Shown in pieces: positions 16,184 to 24,756 of a stretch of 61,712 bases of DNA. The DNA lies in the NCBI RefSeq assembly GCF_031157315.1, contig NZ_JAVIFU010000043.1, positions 1 to 61,712 on the forward strand, given 5' to 3'. The DNA comes from Paenibacillus sp. LHD-38 (GTDB taxonomy: Bacteria > Bacillota > Bacilli > Paenibacillales > Paenibacillaceae). The position numbers were made by a program, and so were the translations under genes. The notes beneath the pieces are model-generated. The model did not search any database and had not been told where the DNA came from. It saw only the letters and a list, made by a program, of their open reading frames with translations. Each line of letters opens with the position of its first letter. The first letter of the stretch is position 1.

Positions 16184-17937
16184 ACCAGCACCTCCTCAAG
16201 CCCTGCCGCAAGCATCCTGCTGAACCTGGACGCTGGATCAGCGGCCAGCTTTATCCGAGATCCGCTTTCAACAATGCGTCCTTGCTCCAAAATCACAATC
16301 TGATCTGCGCGCTGCACCGTAGTTAAACGATGCGCAATGATAATGCAGGAGCGGTTGCTCAGCAGCCTGCCGATCGCCTGCTCCATCCGAAATTCCGTCA
16401 GCGGATCAAGCCTCGACGAAGCTTCGTCAAGAATAACAAGGCCGGGGTCTGTAAGGAAAACCCTCGCAAAAGCTAGCAGCTGCGCCTCGCCTGCCGACAA
16501 GCTGCCGCCGCCCGAAGCGAGCGGCGTATCCAGCCCGTCAGGCAGCGAGTCATACCAGCTTCGCAGTCCCAGCTCGCGCAGAACTAGAATGATGTCTTGG
16601 TCCGGGATGCTATCGTCATAGAAGGTCAGGTTATCTCTTACGCTGCCCTGCAAAATTTCGATGTTTTGCGTGACAAGCGCCACCCTGGATCGCAGCTCTA
16701 TGAGCTTGCACTCCCTAATATCTGTTCCGCTCAGCTTAATACTGCCCTGCTGCGGGTCGTAGAAGCGCAGCAGCAATCGCGCCAGCGTCGTCTTCCCGCT
16801 TCCCGTTCGTCCAAGCAGCCCAAGCACCTCGCCCGGCTTGACATGAAGCTGCAGCTCCTCAAGCGTCGGATATTCATCATAGCCGAAAGTAACCGCATCC
16901 AACTCTACGGCAAGCGGACCAGCCGGCAGCTTCGCTCCTGGCCCATCCTCGATTCTCGGAACCGTAGCCAGCAGCTCGCGAATCCGAAGCAGGCTGGCAT
17001 CCGCCTTTTGCAAATCCTCGATTTGCGTCCGGATTTTTTCAATTGGCTTCGCTAAAAGCTCCGTATAATAAAAAATTAAATAGACGGTCCCGATTGAAAT
17101 GCTGCCTGCTTTCCAGAGATAGGCGCTAATCGCAAAAGCCATCGCGTTGCCCAGCGCAAACACAATGATCGTCGTAATCCACATGGAGGAGAAGCCAAGA
17201 AACGCCCTTCTCCGCAGCGGCAGCATTCGGCGCAGCAGCGAATAGAATCGATTCATGACGAACCCGGTTGCACCGTTTGCCCGCGTATCCTCCGTTCCCT
17301 CCAAATGCTCGCCGATAAAACCGTAAAACTCAGCATTGATTTGCCGCCACTTGGCCCATACGGGCACGGCAAATTTGCGAATCCATTGAATGACAAACAT
17401 AGCGAATGCTACAAATAGAAGCATGCCTGCGCCGATCAGCACGTTTTCCCGAAATAATAAAACGATAATGCCCAGCATAAGCAGCAGATTGCCCGCCAAA
17501 TGAATGATGAAGCTGGAGAAAAAATTCGCGAGCGCATTCACATCCCCGTCGACGCGCTCAATAATTGATCCGGAAGTATTCGATTTGTGAAACGACATAT
17601 CCAGTCTCAAGCAGTGCTCGGCAAGATCTCCGCGCAGCTGGTTTGTCGCTTGCCAAGCGAGATTCTCGCTCACATAGGTGGCGATGACGGATACGAGCTG
17701 CTGAACAAGCGAGAAGCCGATAAACATCGCAGCTGCATAATAAAGCGGCTGCAAGGCATTTTCTGATTGCGCAGTATCAATGAAATAGCGAATAATTTGA
17801 GGATTAACCAGCTGCAGCAAAATCGAGGCAAATAGCAGCAGCGCGAGCCCGGCTAACGTTTTTTTCCGCGGAAGCAGATAGCGGCTCAGCATCATCCGAT
17901 AATGGCTTAATGAATTCATTTTCTTGGTCTTGCTCAT
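16180..17937 (-). CDS. ABC exporter, permease-ATPase half 1
   Basis: A 585-residue half-transporter with an N-terminal six-helix membrane domain and a C-terminal ATPase domain: Walker A GRTGSGKTT, signature LSAGEAQ (a variant of LSGGQ) and Walker B LVILDEASSRLD with the canonical catalytic Glu. It pairs with the product of the overlapping downstream gene to form a heterodimeric exporter. I chose ATG 17937 because GGAAGGGGAACAAC precedes it. It follows the small HExxH gene by 27 bases, so the three genes form one minus-strand operon divergent from a TetR regulator. Confidence 0.93.
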   Translation of the reverse strand: MSKTKKMNSLSHYRMMLSRYLLPRKKTLAGLALLLFASILLQLVNPQIIRYFIDTAQSENALQPLYYAAAMFIGFSLVQQLVSVIATYVSENLAWQATNQLRGDLAEHCLRLDMSFHKSNTSGSIIERVDGDVNALANFFSSFIIHLAGNLLLMLGIIVLLFRENVLIGAGMLLFVAFAMFVIQWIRKFAVPVWAKWRQINAEFYGFIGEHLEGTEDTRANGATGFVMNRFYSLLRRMLPLRRRAFLGFSSMWITTIIVFALGNAMAFAISAYLWKAGSISIGTVYLIFYYTELLAKPIEKIRTQIEDLQKADASLLRIRELLATVPRIEDGPGAKLPAGPLAVELDAVTFGYDEYPTLEELQLHVKPGEVLGLLGRTGSGKTTLARLLLRFYDPQQGSIKLSGTDIRECKLIELRSRVALVTQNIEILQGSVRDNLTFYDDSIPDQDIILVLRELGLRSWYDSLPDGLDTPLASGGGSLSAGEAQLLAFARVFLTDPGLVILDEASSRLDPLTEFRMEQAIGRLLSNRSCIIIAHRLTTVQRADQIVILEQGRIVESGSRIKLAADPASRFSRMLAAGLEEVLV

Positions 17938-17964
17938 GTTGTTCCCCTTCCTGCTCTGCATGGC

Positions 17965-18561
17965 TTATTGATCCAACTTGCGCAAGCACTCCTGAATGCG
18001 AATGCTCGTTTCCTCTCCGAGAAAGGCATGCTTCTTATTCCTTAAAGCTTCCCTCTCAAACGCGCCCAGCTCATGCAATCTCCCCCAAATATGCTGCAGC
18101 TCATGCAGCAATGCTTTGATAAACGCCTTTTGGGGCAGCACGGCATACACGAATCTTTCCTTGTTATGGGCTAAATAGATGCTAAACGCCATTTCGTCCT
18201 TTCTGCATGCTTTCATTTGCATCTCGAAGTAATCGATGCCATAGAGTCCCTCCGCATATTGATTCGCTAGATAGCGTTCTATCATTGCTAAATAGTCAAA
18301 CCAAAGACACGTACCCGAAATAGGCGGGTTGTCGAGCTCGACTACGTTTGCGCCGTTATATTGAATGACTATGATCATTGAAAAATAGTTAACATCAAAC
18401 TTTTCGCAATCTATAATACTCGCGGCATTATCGTCATCAATAGGAATATAAAATTTCTCGCGTTCGTTTTTATACACTCGTTGATACCGTTCCAAATCAT
18501 GGCCAAACTCGGCTTCAATCCGGCTTTGCGGCTTTCTTAAATAGGTTTTGAGCTTGAACAT
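17965..18561 (-). CDS. Hypothetical HExxH-containing protein of exporter operon
   Basis: A 198-residue cytosolic-looking protein with no signal peptide. I do not recognise the family. Residues 150-162 read ALLHELQHIWGRL, a hydrophobic-flanked HExxH helix of the zincin type, followed by Glu-rich helix residues (ELGAFEREAL) that could supply a third ligand. This suggests, without proving, a zinc metallopeptidase. CAAGGAGGACGT precedes the ATG. It is the first gene of the operon with the two exporter halves, so processing or modification of the exported molecule is a reasonable guess. Confidence 0.8.
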   Translation of the reverse strand: MFKLKTYLRKPQSRIEAEFGHDLERYQRVYKNEREKFYIPIDDDNAASIIDCEKFDVNYFSMIIVIQYNGANVVELDNPPISGTCLWFDYLAMIERYLANQYAEGLYGIDYFEMQMKACRKDEMAFSIYLAHNKERFVYAVLPQKAFIKALLHELQHIWGRLHELGAFEREALRNKKHAFLGEETSIRIQECLRKLDQ

Positions 18562-18669
18562 ACGTCCTCCTTGATGATCTGGATAAAAATAGGATACACT
18601 CTCCGGGGCGACCTGTCCAAGCTTTCATTGGACCGTTGACAATAATATGAAGAATATGGTAACTTTTTA

Positions 18670-18684
18670 TTGAACAATGTTCAA
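18670..18684. promoter_or_regulatory. Probable TetR operator
   Basis: TTGAACAATGTTCAA is a perfect inverted repeat (6-base arms, 3-base spacer) located 19 bases before the TetR start codon in the divergent intergenic region. It probably mediates autoregulation and control of the divergent exporter operon. A half-site, TTGAACA, recurs near 19412 upstream of the DUF2306 gene. Confidence 0.6.
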
Positions 18685-18703
18685 AAAAGGAGAATTTAAT
18701 CTC

Positions 18704-19291
18704 ATGACACCACGTAAGGCTGTTGATCAGGAGCTTAGCAAGGAACGAATACTGGAGACCGCAAGAGAACAGTTCTCGCTGCTTGGCTACCGTGACGTAT
18801 CCATGCGCGGAATCGCAAAGTCGCTTGGCTATTCGCCGGGATCGCTTTACTACCATTTTCGCGAAAAAGCGGATTTGTTCAGCGCGATGACGGCGGCGGA
18901 TTTTGAAATGCTCAATGCACTGCTTGATGATACTGTCAGTCAATCGCCCATTACCGGCCAAGAACAGCTGGAGATGATCTTTATCGCCTTTATCCGGTTT
19001 GGGCTTGAGAACAAACGATCGTTCGAGCTGATGTTTCTCATCCAGCAGCCAGATCTGGACTGCTACACCATGAAGCCGAAGACGGAAAGCTATGAGAAAT
19101 TCGCAAAGGCAGTTAAGGAGTCCCTGCTCGCAATCAATCCGGAGCATGCTGAAAACGGTGCTATGATCTGGATCCTGTTCCTCTCCCTTCACGGCTTTGT
19201 CAGCTTTTTTATTTCGAGCACGCAATCCTTTGAAGAAGTCTCCACTTTGGCCTACATGCATGTGCAGCTGCTGCTGCGCGGCCTGCACTAA
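18704..19291 (+). CDS. TetR/AcrR family transcriptional regulator
   Basis: A 195-residue repressor. The N-terminal helix-turn-helix spans about residues 15-60 (ERILETAREQFSLLGY, SMRGIAKSLGYSPGSLYYHF). The C-terminal all-helical domain should bind the inducer. AAAGGAGA lies about 10 bases before ATG 18704. It is transcribed divergently from the exporter operon and has a palindrome just upstream, so it very likely controls that operon and itself. The DUF2306 gene follows in the same direction after 160 bases and may also be a target. Confidence 0.93.
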   Translation: MTPRKAVDQELSKERILETAREQFSLLGYRDVSMRGIAKSLGYSPGSLYYHFREKADLFSAMTAADFEMLNALLDDTVSQSPITGQEQLEMIFIAFIRFGLENKRSFELMFLIQQPDLDCYTMKPKTESYEKFAKAVKESLLAINPEHAENGAMIWILFLSLHGFVSFFISSTQSFEEVSTLAYMHVQLLLRGLH

Positions 19292-19452
19292 TTTTTTAAA
19301 AATATAAGAAACTATAAATTTCATCCTTATACTATGCTTATATTTCAACGCGAAACGAGCTTTTGCCGCAATGACGGCGTCAGCCGTTTACGCTTGACTT
19401 TTATTGAACACCTATCAATTAAATCCCAAACAAAGAGAGTGTGATATTCATT

Positions 19453-20112
19453 ATGGGAAAAAAGATCAATCGTGCGCTCGTGTTTTTCTTAGCTTTTGCG
19501 ATAGCCGGTTATGCGCTTGTGCAGTACAGCTTATTTAAAGCCAGTGATGCCGGACTCGTTGCCGCTAAGCTTCAAGAGCCGGATTTCCAGCTGACGCCTT
19601 GGGTCTACGTGCTTTACATTCATATCGTAACGGCTGTGCTAGCGTTGGTCATAGGTCCCTTTCAAATTTTTCAAAAGCCGTCCAAACCTAGAGGCCGACT
19701 GCATAAAAGGCTGGGCTATGTCTATGTCCTTTCGATAGCTGTGAGCGGCATTGTCGGCATCTATTTATCCTTTTTCGCAACAGGCGGCTGGATTTCGGGA
19801 CTTGGTTTCTTTACGTTGGATGTTCTATGGGTAGCAACGACATGGATCGGCTTGCGCAAAATTATGGCCAAGGACGCCAAAGCCCATCGCGAATGGATGC
19901 TCCGCAGCTACGCGCTGACGTTTGCGGGTGTTACCCTCCGCATTTGGCTTGCGCCGCTTGTCATGCTATTGGGGGATTTTGAGTCGGGTTACCTTGTCGT
20001 GGCTTGGCTTTGCTGGGTTCCTAATCTGCTCGTCATCGAATATATCATTCGCAGGAAGGCCTCCAAAAGGCTGCTGCCGGTCGATGACAGCCATTCGCGG
20101 CCGAATCTATGA
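19453..20112 (+). CDS. DUF2306 family membrane protein
   Basis: A 219-residue polytopic membrane protein with about five to six hydrophobic segments. The DUF2306 pattern is visible: HIVTAVLALVIGPFQIF, a basic loop (GRLHKRLGYVYV), and HREWMLRSYALTFAGVTLR with conserved His and Arg residues in or near the membrane. The function of the family is not established. ATG 19453 was chosen over GTG 19441. AGAGAG lies upstream with loose spacing. Confidence 0.88.
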   Translation: MGKKINRALVFFLAFAIAGYALVQYSLFKASDAGLVAAKLQEPDFQLTPWVYVLYIHIVTAVLALVIGPFQIFQKPSKPRGRLHKRLGYVYVLSIAVSGIVGIYLSFFATGGWISGLGFFTLDVLWVATTWIGLRKIMAKDAKAHREWMLRSYALTFAGVTLRIWLAPLVMLLGDFESGYLVVAWLCWVPNLLVIEYIIRRKASKRLLPVDDSHSRPNL

Positions 20113-20153
20113 TAAACTAGTAAAAAACGATTCAGGTCGCAAGGAGATAGATC

Positions 20154-20915
20154 ATGATTAAGCTGGTATCTTGGAATGTAAATGGTTTAAGAGCATGCGT
20201 AACGAAGGGCTTTTATGATTACTTCAAAGAAACGAACGCAGATATTTTCTGCCTGCAGGAGACGAAGCTGCAAGAAGGCCAGATCAGCATGGAGCTTGGC
20301 GAGGAATACGCGCAATATTGGAACTACGCCGTGAAGAAGGGTTACTCCGGCACGGCTGTCTTCACAAGAATAAAGCCCCTCTCCGTCCACTACGGCATTG
20401 AGGAAAACTCGGAGCCTGAGGGCCGCGTCATTACGCTTGAATTCGAAGGCTTTTATCTGGTTAACGTGTACACCCCAAATGCAAAGCGCGATTTGTCGCG
20501 GCTGGATTACCGATTGGAATGGGAAAACCGGTTCCGTGGCTACCTTCAGGAGCTTGACGCCGTGAAACCTGTGATCGTTTGCGGCGATCTGAATGTCGCG
20601 CATCAGGAAATCGATCTAAAACATCCGAAGCCGAATCTCGGAAACTCAGGGTTTACGCTGGAGGAGCGCGGCAAAATGTCGGAGCTTCTGGAGGGCGGCT
20701 TCCTCGATACGTTCCGGCATTTCTATCCTGATCGTTCCGAAGTATACAGCTGGTGGTCCTTCATGCCGAAGGTACGCGAGCGAAACGTGGGCTGGCGGAT
20801 TGACTACTTCCTAGCCTCGGCAAGACTCGGCCCGCAGCTTATCGACGCGCAGATCGACTGTCACATTTTGGGGAGCGACCATTGTCCGGTTCTGCTCACA
20901 ATGGAAGATCTCTAA
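20154..20915 (+). CDS. xth: Exodeoxyribonuclease III
   Basis: A 253-residue AP endonuclease/3'-5' exonuclease of the exonuclease III family, acting in base-excision repair by cutting at abasic sites. Family motifs are present: SWNVNGLRA at the N-terminus, the metal-binding Glu in LQETKLQ, YTPNAKRDLSRL, GDLNVAH (catalytic Asp and Asn), WRIDYFLAS and SDHCPV with the catalytic Asp-His. Full family length. AAGGAGATAGATC precedes the ATG. The TetR and DUF2306 genes lie upstream on the same strand; the germination operon converges downstream. Confidence 0.95.
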   Translation: MIKLVSWNVNGLRACVTKGFYDYFKETNADIFCLQETKLQEGQISMELGEEYAQYWNYAVKKGYSGTAVFTRIKPLSVHYGIEENSEPEGRVITLEFEGFYLVNVYTPNAKRDLSRLDYRLEWENRFRGYLQELDAVKPVIVCGDLNVAHQEIDLKHPKPNLGNSGFTLEERGKMSELLEGGFLDTFRHFYPDRSEVYSWWSFMPKVRERNVGWRIDYFLASARLGPQLIDAQIDCHILGSDHCPVLLTMEDL

Positions 20916-20922
20916 GTCTTGC

Positions 20923-22065
20923 TCATTGGATAACGCCTGTACTTGTAATATGAACTTGAATACTTGGCTTCAACTTCACTTCCTTGTACTTGTTATTCCA
21001 ATCGATGTTTTTCCATAGGTTCGAATGGTTAACTCTCAGTTTTCTGCCGATTCCGAGAGCATCGCAATTCGCTTTCTGCAATTTGCTTGCAACTTCTGCT
21101 GCCTGTTCGTTCAAGATTGCGGCTATTTCCTGATTTAACTGCACGCGATCGATTTTTCGCCCCATATTGGATGGGTAGCTGCTAATCGCACCATAAAGGT
21201 CAACTTTTAATGAACATTCGATTTCTTCAGTGTTTTCTCTTGCAGACACTTTAAATGACCTCTTTACTTTCCGAACTTCAAAAGTAATCATATTAACGGT
21301 CATTTCTTTAAACTTGCTCTCTTCAGAGCTCTGTTTTAGTGGTATATCCATGAATGCATGTTTGTTTAGCTTATCCATTAAAAGCAATAATATTGTACTT
21401 TCGTCACGAGACAATGACGCTCCGGTAAATTTAGTTCCATCAAATAATGCGATGCTATCCACGACTAAAGCTTTATTTTTCGTTTTATGTATCATGGGCA
21501 GAACCGCATCAACACCCGGGTCAGTGATTTGACTCCATAGGGTGAACAGATTTTGCTTCGGAACAATCGTCTTGCCTACCGATCCATCAACCATTTGTTT
21601 AATACTATAAGCGGCAGGACTACTTTCTGTAGTTTCAAAAGATAAAACTTCTGAAGCTAGTCCCTTGCTTATTAGAACATTCGATGCCAGATAACCTTTA
21701 GGATACCGGTAAAAAAACTCCAAAGGGGACATAATGCCACGCTTTGCTAAATCTTCCCCGATGATTAAAACATGAGTTTTGCTTGCTTCTATGGTGCCTG
21801 GAAGCATACTGTCAACAGTAGAACCAACATTAAAAACGGAGTCCCCGGTTGCTTGAAATTCTTCAGTCTTCACTTCGAATTGTCCGCTGCCTTTACTCTT
21901 CAGGATGACCGCACTAACAGTCCCAACCAATTTGCCATCTTTAGCAGCATCAAAGCTAATCCCGTTTATCATTTTTTTCTTAATTAACAATTGAAGGTCC
22001 CAACACCCCGTAAGGGTCATTGAAAATAATCCTATACAGATCGCAAGAAAACATTTTTTTCTCAA
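20923..22065 (-). CDS. gerC: Ger(x)C family spore germination lipoprotein
   Basis: A 380-residue GerC-type component of a germinant receptor. It has a signal sequence with lipobox LTGC followed by Trp-Asp (the usual CWD start of mature GerC proteins), the N-terminal domain (FDAAKDGKLVGT, KTHVLIIGEDLAKRGI) and a C-terminal domain with SFKVSAREN. It is a lipoprotein of the spore inner membrane that works with GerA and GerB. The TTG start overlaps the gerB stop as TTGA. It is the last gene of the operon and probably expressed in the forespore. The split gerB upstream may have a polar effect. Confidence 0.9.
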   Translation of the reverse strand: MRKKCFLAICIGLFSMTLTGCWDLQLLIKKKMINGISFDAAKDGKLVGTVSAVILKSKGSGQFEVKTEEFQATGDSVFNVGSTVDSMLPGTIEASKTHVLIIGEDLAKRGIMSPLEFFYRYPKGYLASNVLISKGLASEVLSFETTESSPAAYSIKQMVDGSVGKTIVPKQNLFTLWSQITDPGVDAVLPMIHKTKNKALVVDSIALFDGTKFTGASLSRDESTILLLLMDKLNKHAFMDIPLKQSSEESKFKEMTVNMITFEVRKVKRSFKVSARENTEEIECSLKVDLYGAISSYPSNMGRKIDRVQLNQEIAAILNEQAAEVASKLQKANCDALGIGRKLRVNHSNLWKNIDWNNKYKEVKLKPSIQVHITSTGVIQ

Positions 22066-22870
22066 GCTGACCCAACCTTTTCATTATTTTTTAGAAAAAA
22101 GGACACCAGCAACAACAAAATTGGCAAGGGTGCAATCATAATAAGGTATCCATATTGCATCCATTTATAGAAAAAATCAATATTTTCCAAAGTGGATAAA
22201 TACCACCCTATGAGATAGACAAGCAAGCCGCTGATCCACACAAGCCTTCGGTAAGAACTTTGATTTGTTGTTAGACTTTTTCCGGCTATGCATAGATAAG
22301 AAACGATGGTCGCGGTCATTGGAACAATCCAAATGGTTAAAAAGATTAGATCCATGCGGTCAAACAGCTGATAAGATAACCCTTTTAAGATATACAAAAC
22401 CGGTTCATTCACTTGTTCTAATACTTTAGGACTAAATCCAATCAGGCAAATGAAAACAAAATAAGCATAAAATAATGTGACAAAACAATTAGCTAAAGAG
22501 ACAACACGAAGCATACCTTTGTGATTGCCTTGAACTTGTGCAAAGAAATATAGGATCACTTCAAAACCGAGCATTGAAAAAAAAGTTTTTTCACTTCCCT
22601 TTAAAATTTGCACAAAACCTGATTCGCCTATCGGCAAAATATTAGAAACTTGCATATCATTATTAAAGTTTAAAAAACTGATCAAGATCAACAACCCGAA
22701 TAGTACAGATGTTAATACAAAAAATCTTGCAATGACACGCAAATTTTCAAGTGCCAAATATAAGCCTGTCCCTATGATGAGCAGGAGGAGAACCCAACCG
22801 GGTGTCATTGAGAGCATCCAAGTTTGAACCAATTGGACATAGAGCGTACTCGCGTAACCCGCTATGAGAA
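22062..22870 (-). pseudogene. gerB: gerB, 3' part, interrupted by IS element
   Basis: The C-terminal three quarters of a GerB-type permease-like receptor subunit (amino acid permease superfamily), with many hydrophobic helices such as TPGWVLLLLIIGTGLYLAL and TIWIVPMTATIVSYLCIA. If the IS and one target duplicate are removed, the frame joins the 5' part without a break (...LIYYVFF then ILIAGYASTLYVQLVQTWM). That restores a protein of about 361 residues, normal for GerB. As it stands the 3' part lacks the first helices. An internal ATG at 22832 could start translation but has no good ribosome binding site. Confidence 0.9.
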
Positions 22871-22955
22871 TAAAAAAACGCTCTTTTCGTAAATATTGTT
22901 GCTAAATACATGGATTAATAGAGTCCTCTTGCAACGAAATAGTTAGATATTCGAG

Positions 22956-23366
22956 TTAAAGAAATACTGTTTGATGAAATTTTATTTGTTCTCCTTCAAT
23001 AGCTACGATTAATTGCTCAACTCCAACGATTGCCGTCTCTGGTTTCCCAACTGTTTCATCAATCCATTTGCTGATGGCTTGAAGAGTGTTCCCATGAAAT
23101 TCCATAACAGCATCGACTGGTAAATCTGAGAGAGAAACGGGGTAAAAAGAAACCATAATCTCTCTTGAACGATTAATTGAAACAGAAACAACTACTGGAC
23201 CTGCAACTTTAGGCTTGTTTGAGCACCTTGAATCAAACTCGAACTTTCTACGCAAGCCAAAATTAACAGTAAGCATTTCGTAGTGACCTAGAAAAGCTTT
23301 AACATCCTTTTTCGAGGAAATGTAACTTTCTGTTCTAGGTAGATTTCTCGTAAACGTAACCTTCAT
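22956..23366 (-). CDS. Hypothetical passenger protein of IS element
   Basis: A 136-residue soluble protein encoded inside the insertion sequence, 21 bases behind the transposase stop codon in the same direction, so probably cotranscribed. I do not recognise the family. It looks like a compact alpha/beta domain, with strand-like segments GPVVVSVSIN and REIMVSFYPVSL and a final helix around ISKWIDETVGK. Because passenger genes are uncommon in single IS1595 units, it may be a regulator or accessory of transposition, or captured cargo. The ATG has only a weak ribosome binding site, which fits translational coupling. Confidence 0.7.
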   Translation of the reverse strand: MKVTFTRNLPRTESYISSKKDVKAFLGHYEMLTVNFGLRRKFEFDSRCSNKPKVAGPVVVSVSINRSREIMVSFYPVSLSDLPVDAVMEFHGNTLQAISKWIDETVGKPETAIVGVEQLIVAIEGEQIKFHQTVFL

Positions 23367-23387
23367 TTACATCAACTCCAGATTTAG

Positions 23388-24401
23388 CTATGCCGTTCTG
23401 AAAGTTTGCACGGTACTCCAGTTCGGTTTCTTGCAAGAATCGAGCAACATCACATTTTGAATTTCTGCCTCATCAAGCTTTTTGTGAAGCTCCAGGAAGC
23501 GAAACCAAAACAAGTAGTTATCTAAGTATTTCGTCGCAACGCCGTTGAACCTGCGAACCCAAGTTTTTAGCCTCGCGTGATAGGCATTTACGTGTTGAAT
23601 GTGATAGATGCCTTTACGTATCAAAATGCCTTTCCGCAAATTAACGGCATGGTGTTCGATGTTCGACTTTGATGCAAATAGCTTATAGTTCCGAGCGGAA
23701 TCAGTGCAAAGTTGCGATTTTGGTGCGATAGTTTTGCCGAGTACGGCATCAAGTTCCTTTGCCGTTACGCGACCCTTGCCCGCCACTTTGGAGACAACGC
23801 CATTCGTGCGGTCAACGGCAACGACGACACAGACTTGTTCATGACTAATACCTCGCATTTTCGATTTTCCGCCGCTTTTTCTAGGCTTCCGATGCGTAAT
23901 CTTCTTCTTGCCCTTTAGGGACTCCAAGAAGAACGTTTCATCGGATTCGACGATGCCCTGAAGTTTACGGACATCCAGGCTACGGATGGCATTTAGGATT
24001 TTGTGCCGCCAGTAAAACGCGGTTGAGATGTGGATGTCCAGCTTCTTGGCGATTTTGGGCAGCGTTAATCCTTGTACCATGTATTCGAAATATTTTTTCC
24101 ACTTGTCAGGATAACGCGTACCTGCAATCGGGGTAGCTGTGGCATCGTTGAACGTCGTACCGCAGTCTTTGCAAAGATATCTTTGCCGAGAACGGTACTT
24201 TCCATTTCGTTTCACACAAACGCTGCCGCAGTGTAAACATGCGACACCGTTGCTAAAGCGAGATTCCCGTAACTCTTTTGTGAACGCGTCTACGGGCGTT
24301 TTGGGCCCGGGGAAGATGGAATCCTTTATCGCATCAAACAGCCGCATTTTCTCACTTTTCGGCAAGTCTTCGAAAGCTTCGTAAACATTTAACCAATCCA
24401 T
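23388..24401 (-). CDS. IS1595 family transposase
   Basis: A 337-residue transposase of the IS1595/ISXO2 type. An N-terminal zinc ribbon (CLHCGSVCVKRNG and CKDCGTTF, four Cys) precedes a helix-turn-helix stretch (TLPKIAKKLDIHISTAFYWRHK). The catalytic core follows, with acidic residues in ESDETFF and CTDSARNY and the family-typical motif VNAYHARLKTWVRRFNGVAT. No frameshift is visible, so the element may be active. Confidence 0.93.
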   Translation of the reverse strand: MDWLNVYEAFEDLPKSEKMRLFDAIKDSIFPGPKTPVDAFTKELRESRFSNGVACLHCGSVCVKRNGKYRSRQRYLCKDCGTTFNDATATPIAGTRYPDKWKKYFEYMVQGLTLPKIAKKLDIHISTAFYWRHKILNAIRSLDVRKLQGIVESDETFFLESLKGKKKITHRKPRKSGGKSKMRGISHEQVCVVVAVDRTNGVVSKVAGKGRVTAKELDAVLGKTIAPKSQLCTDSARNYKLFASKSNIEHHAVNLRKGILIRKGIYHIQHVNAYHARLKTWVRRFNGVATKYLDNYLFWFRFLELHKKLDEAEIQNVMLLDSCKKPNWSTVQTFRTA

Positions 24402-24479
24402 TTATATATCGCCCCTGTATAAATTATCTATCTATTATACAGGATGCCCATATTAGCAACAATTAATACGAAAAGAGCG

Positions 24480-24756
24480 TAAAAAAAACATAATAAATGA
24501 GGTTTAGAGTTTTGCCTATATAAGCTCCAAAAACTCGTACCGTAATTTCACTTAAGGTGTGGTTGGGATATTTTTTAAGCAGCTGCCAATATACGATAAG
24601 CAATAGCTGAATGGCCGCCCCAGCCACAAGAACCGAGATCCATGCATCACCTTTAGCCGAACTTTGTATTTTTGAAGGCAAGGATAAGAGGCCTATTCCA
24701 ATTTGTGTTTTGATGATCAAGAAAAACAATTGGGATCTGTTTATCGTACTATTCAA
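24480..24756 (-). pseudogene. gerB: gerB, 5' part, interrupted by IS element
   Basis: The first about 90 codons of gerB (NRSQLFFLIIKTQIGIGLLS, then NHTLSEITVRVFG), giving the first two membrane helices before the insertion point. Translation runs into the IS end and stops 17 bases inside it. TTG 24756 is the best start: AGGTGG lies 8 bases upstream and the start overlaps the gerA stop as TTGA, the same arrangement as at the gerB-gerC junction. The truncated product would not make a working receptor subunit. Confidence 0.88.

Larger units (their letters stand above)
22879..24479 (-). mobile_element. IS1595-family insertion sequence with passenger gene
   Basis: A complete 1601-bp element inserted in gerB. 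The ends are imperfect inverted repeats beginning CGCTCTTTTCGTA and sharing ATTGTTGCTAA further in. It is flanked by an identical 8-base target duplication TAAAAAAA (22871-22878 and 24480-24487), the size expected for IS1595. It carries a zinc-ribbon DDE transposase gene and a second, unrelated gene downstream. Intact ends, duplication and transposase point to a recent insertion. Confidence 0.93.

Noticed and set aside
17804..19348. Long minus-strand frames antisense to the TetR gene
   Set aside because: They are shadows of the well-supported TetR gene and of the exporter operon in other frames.
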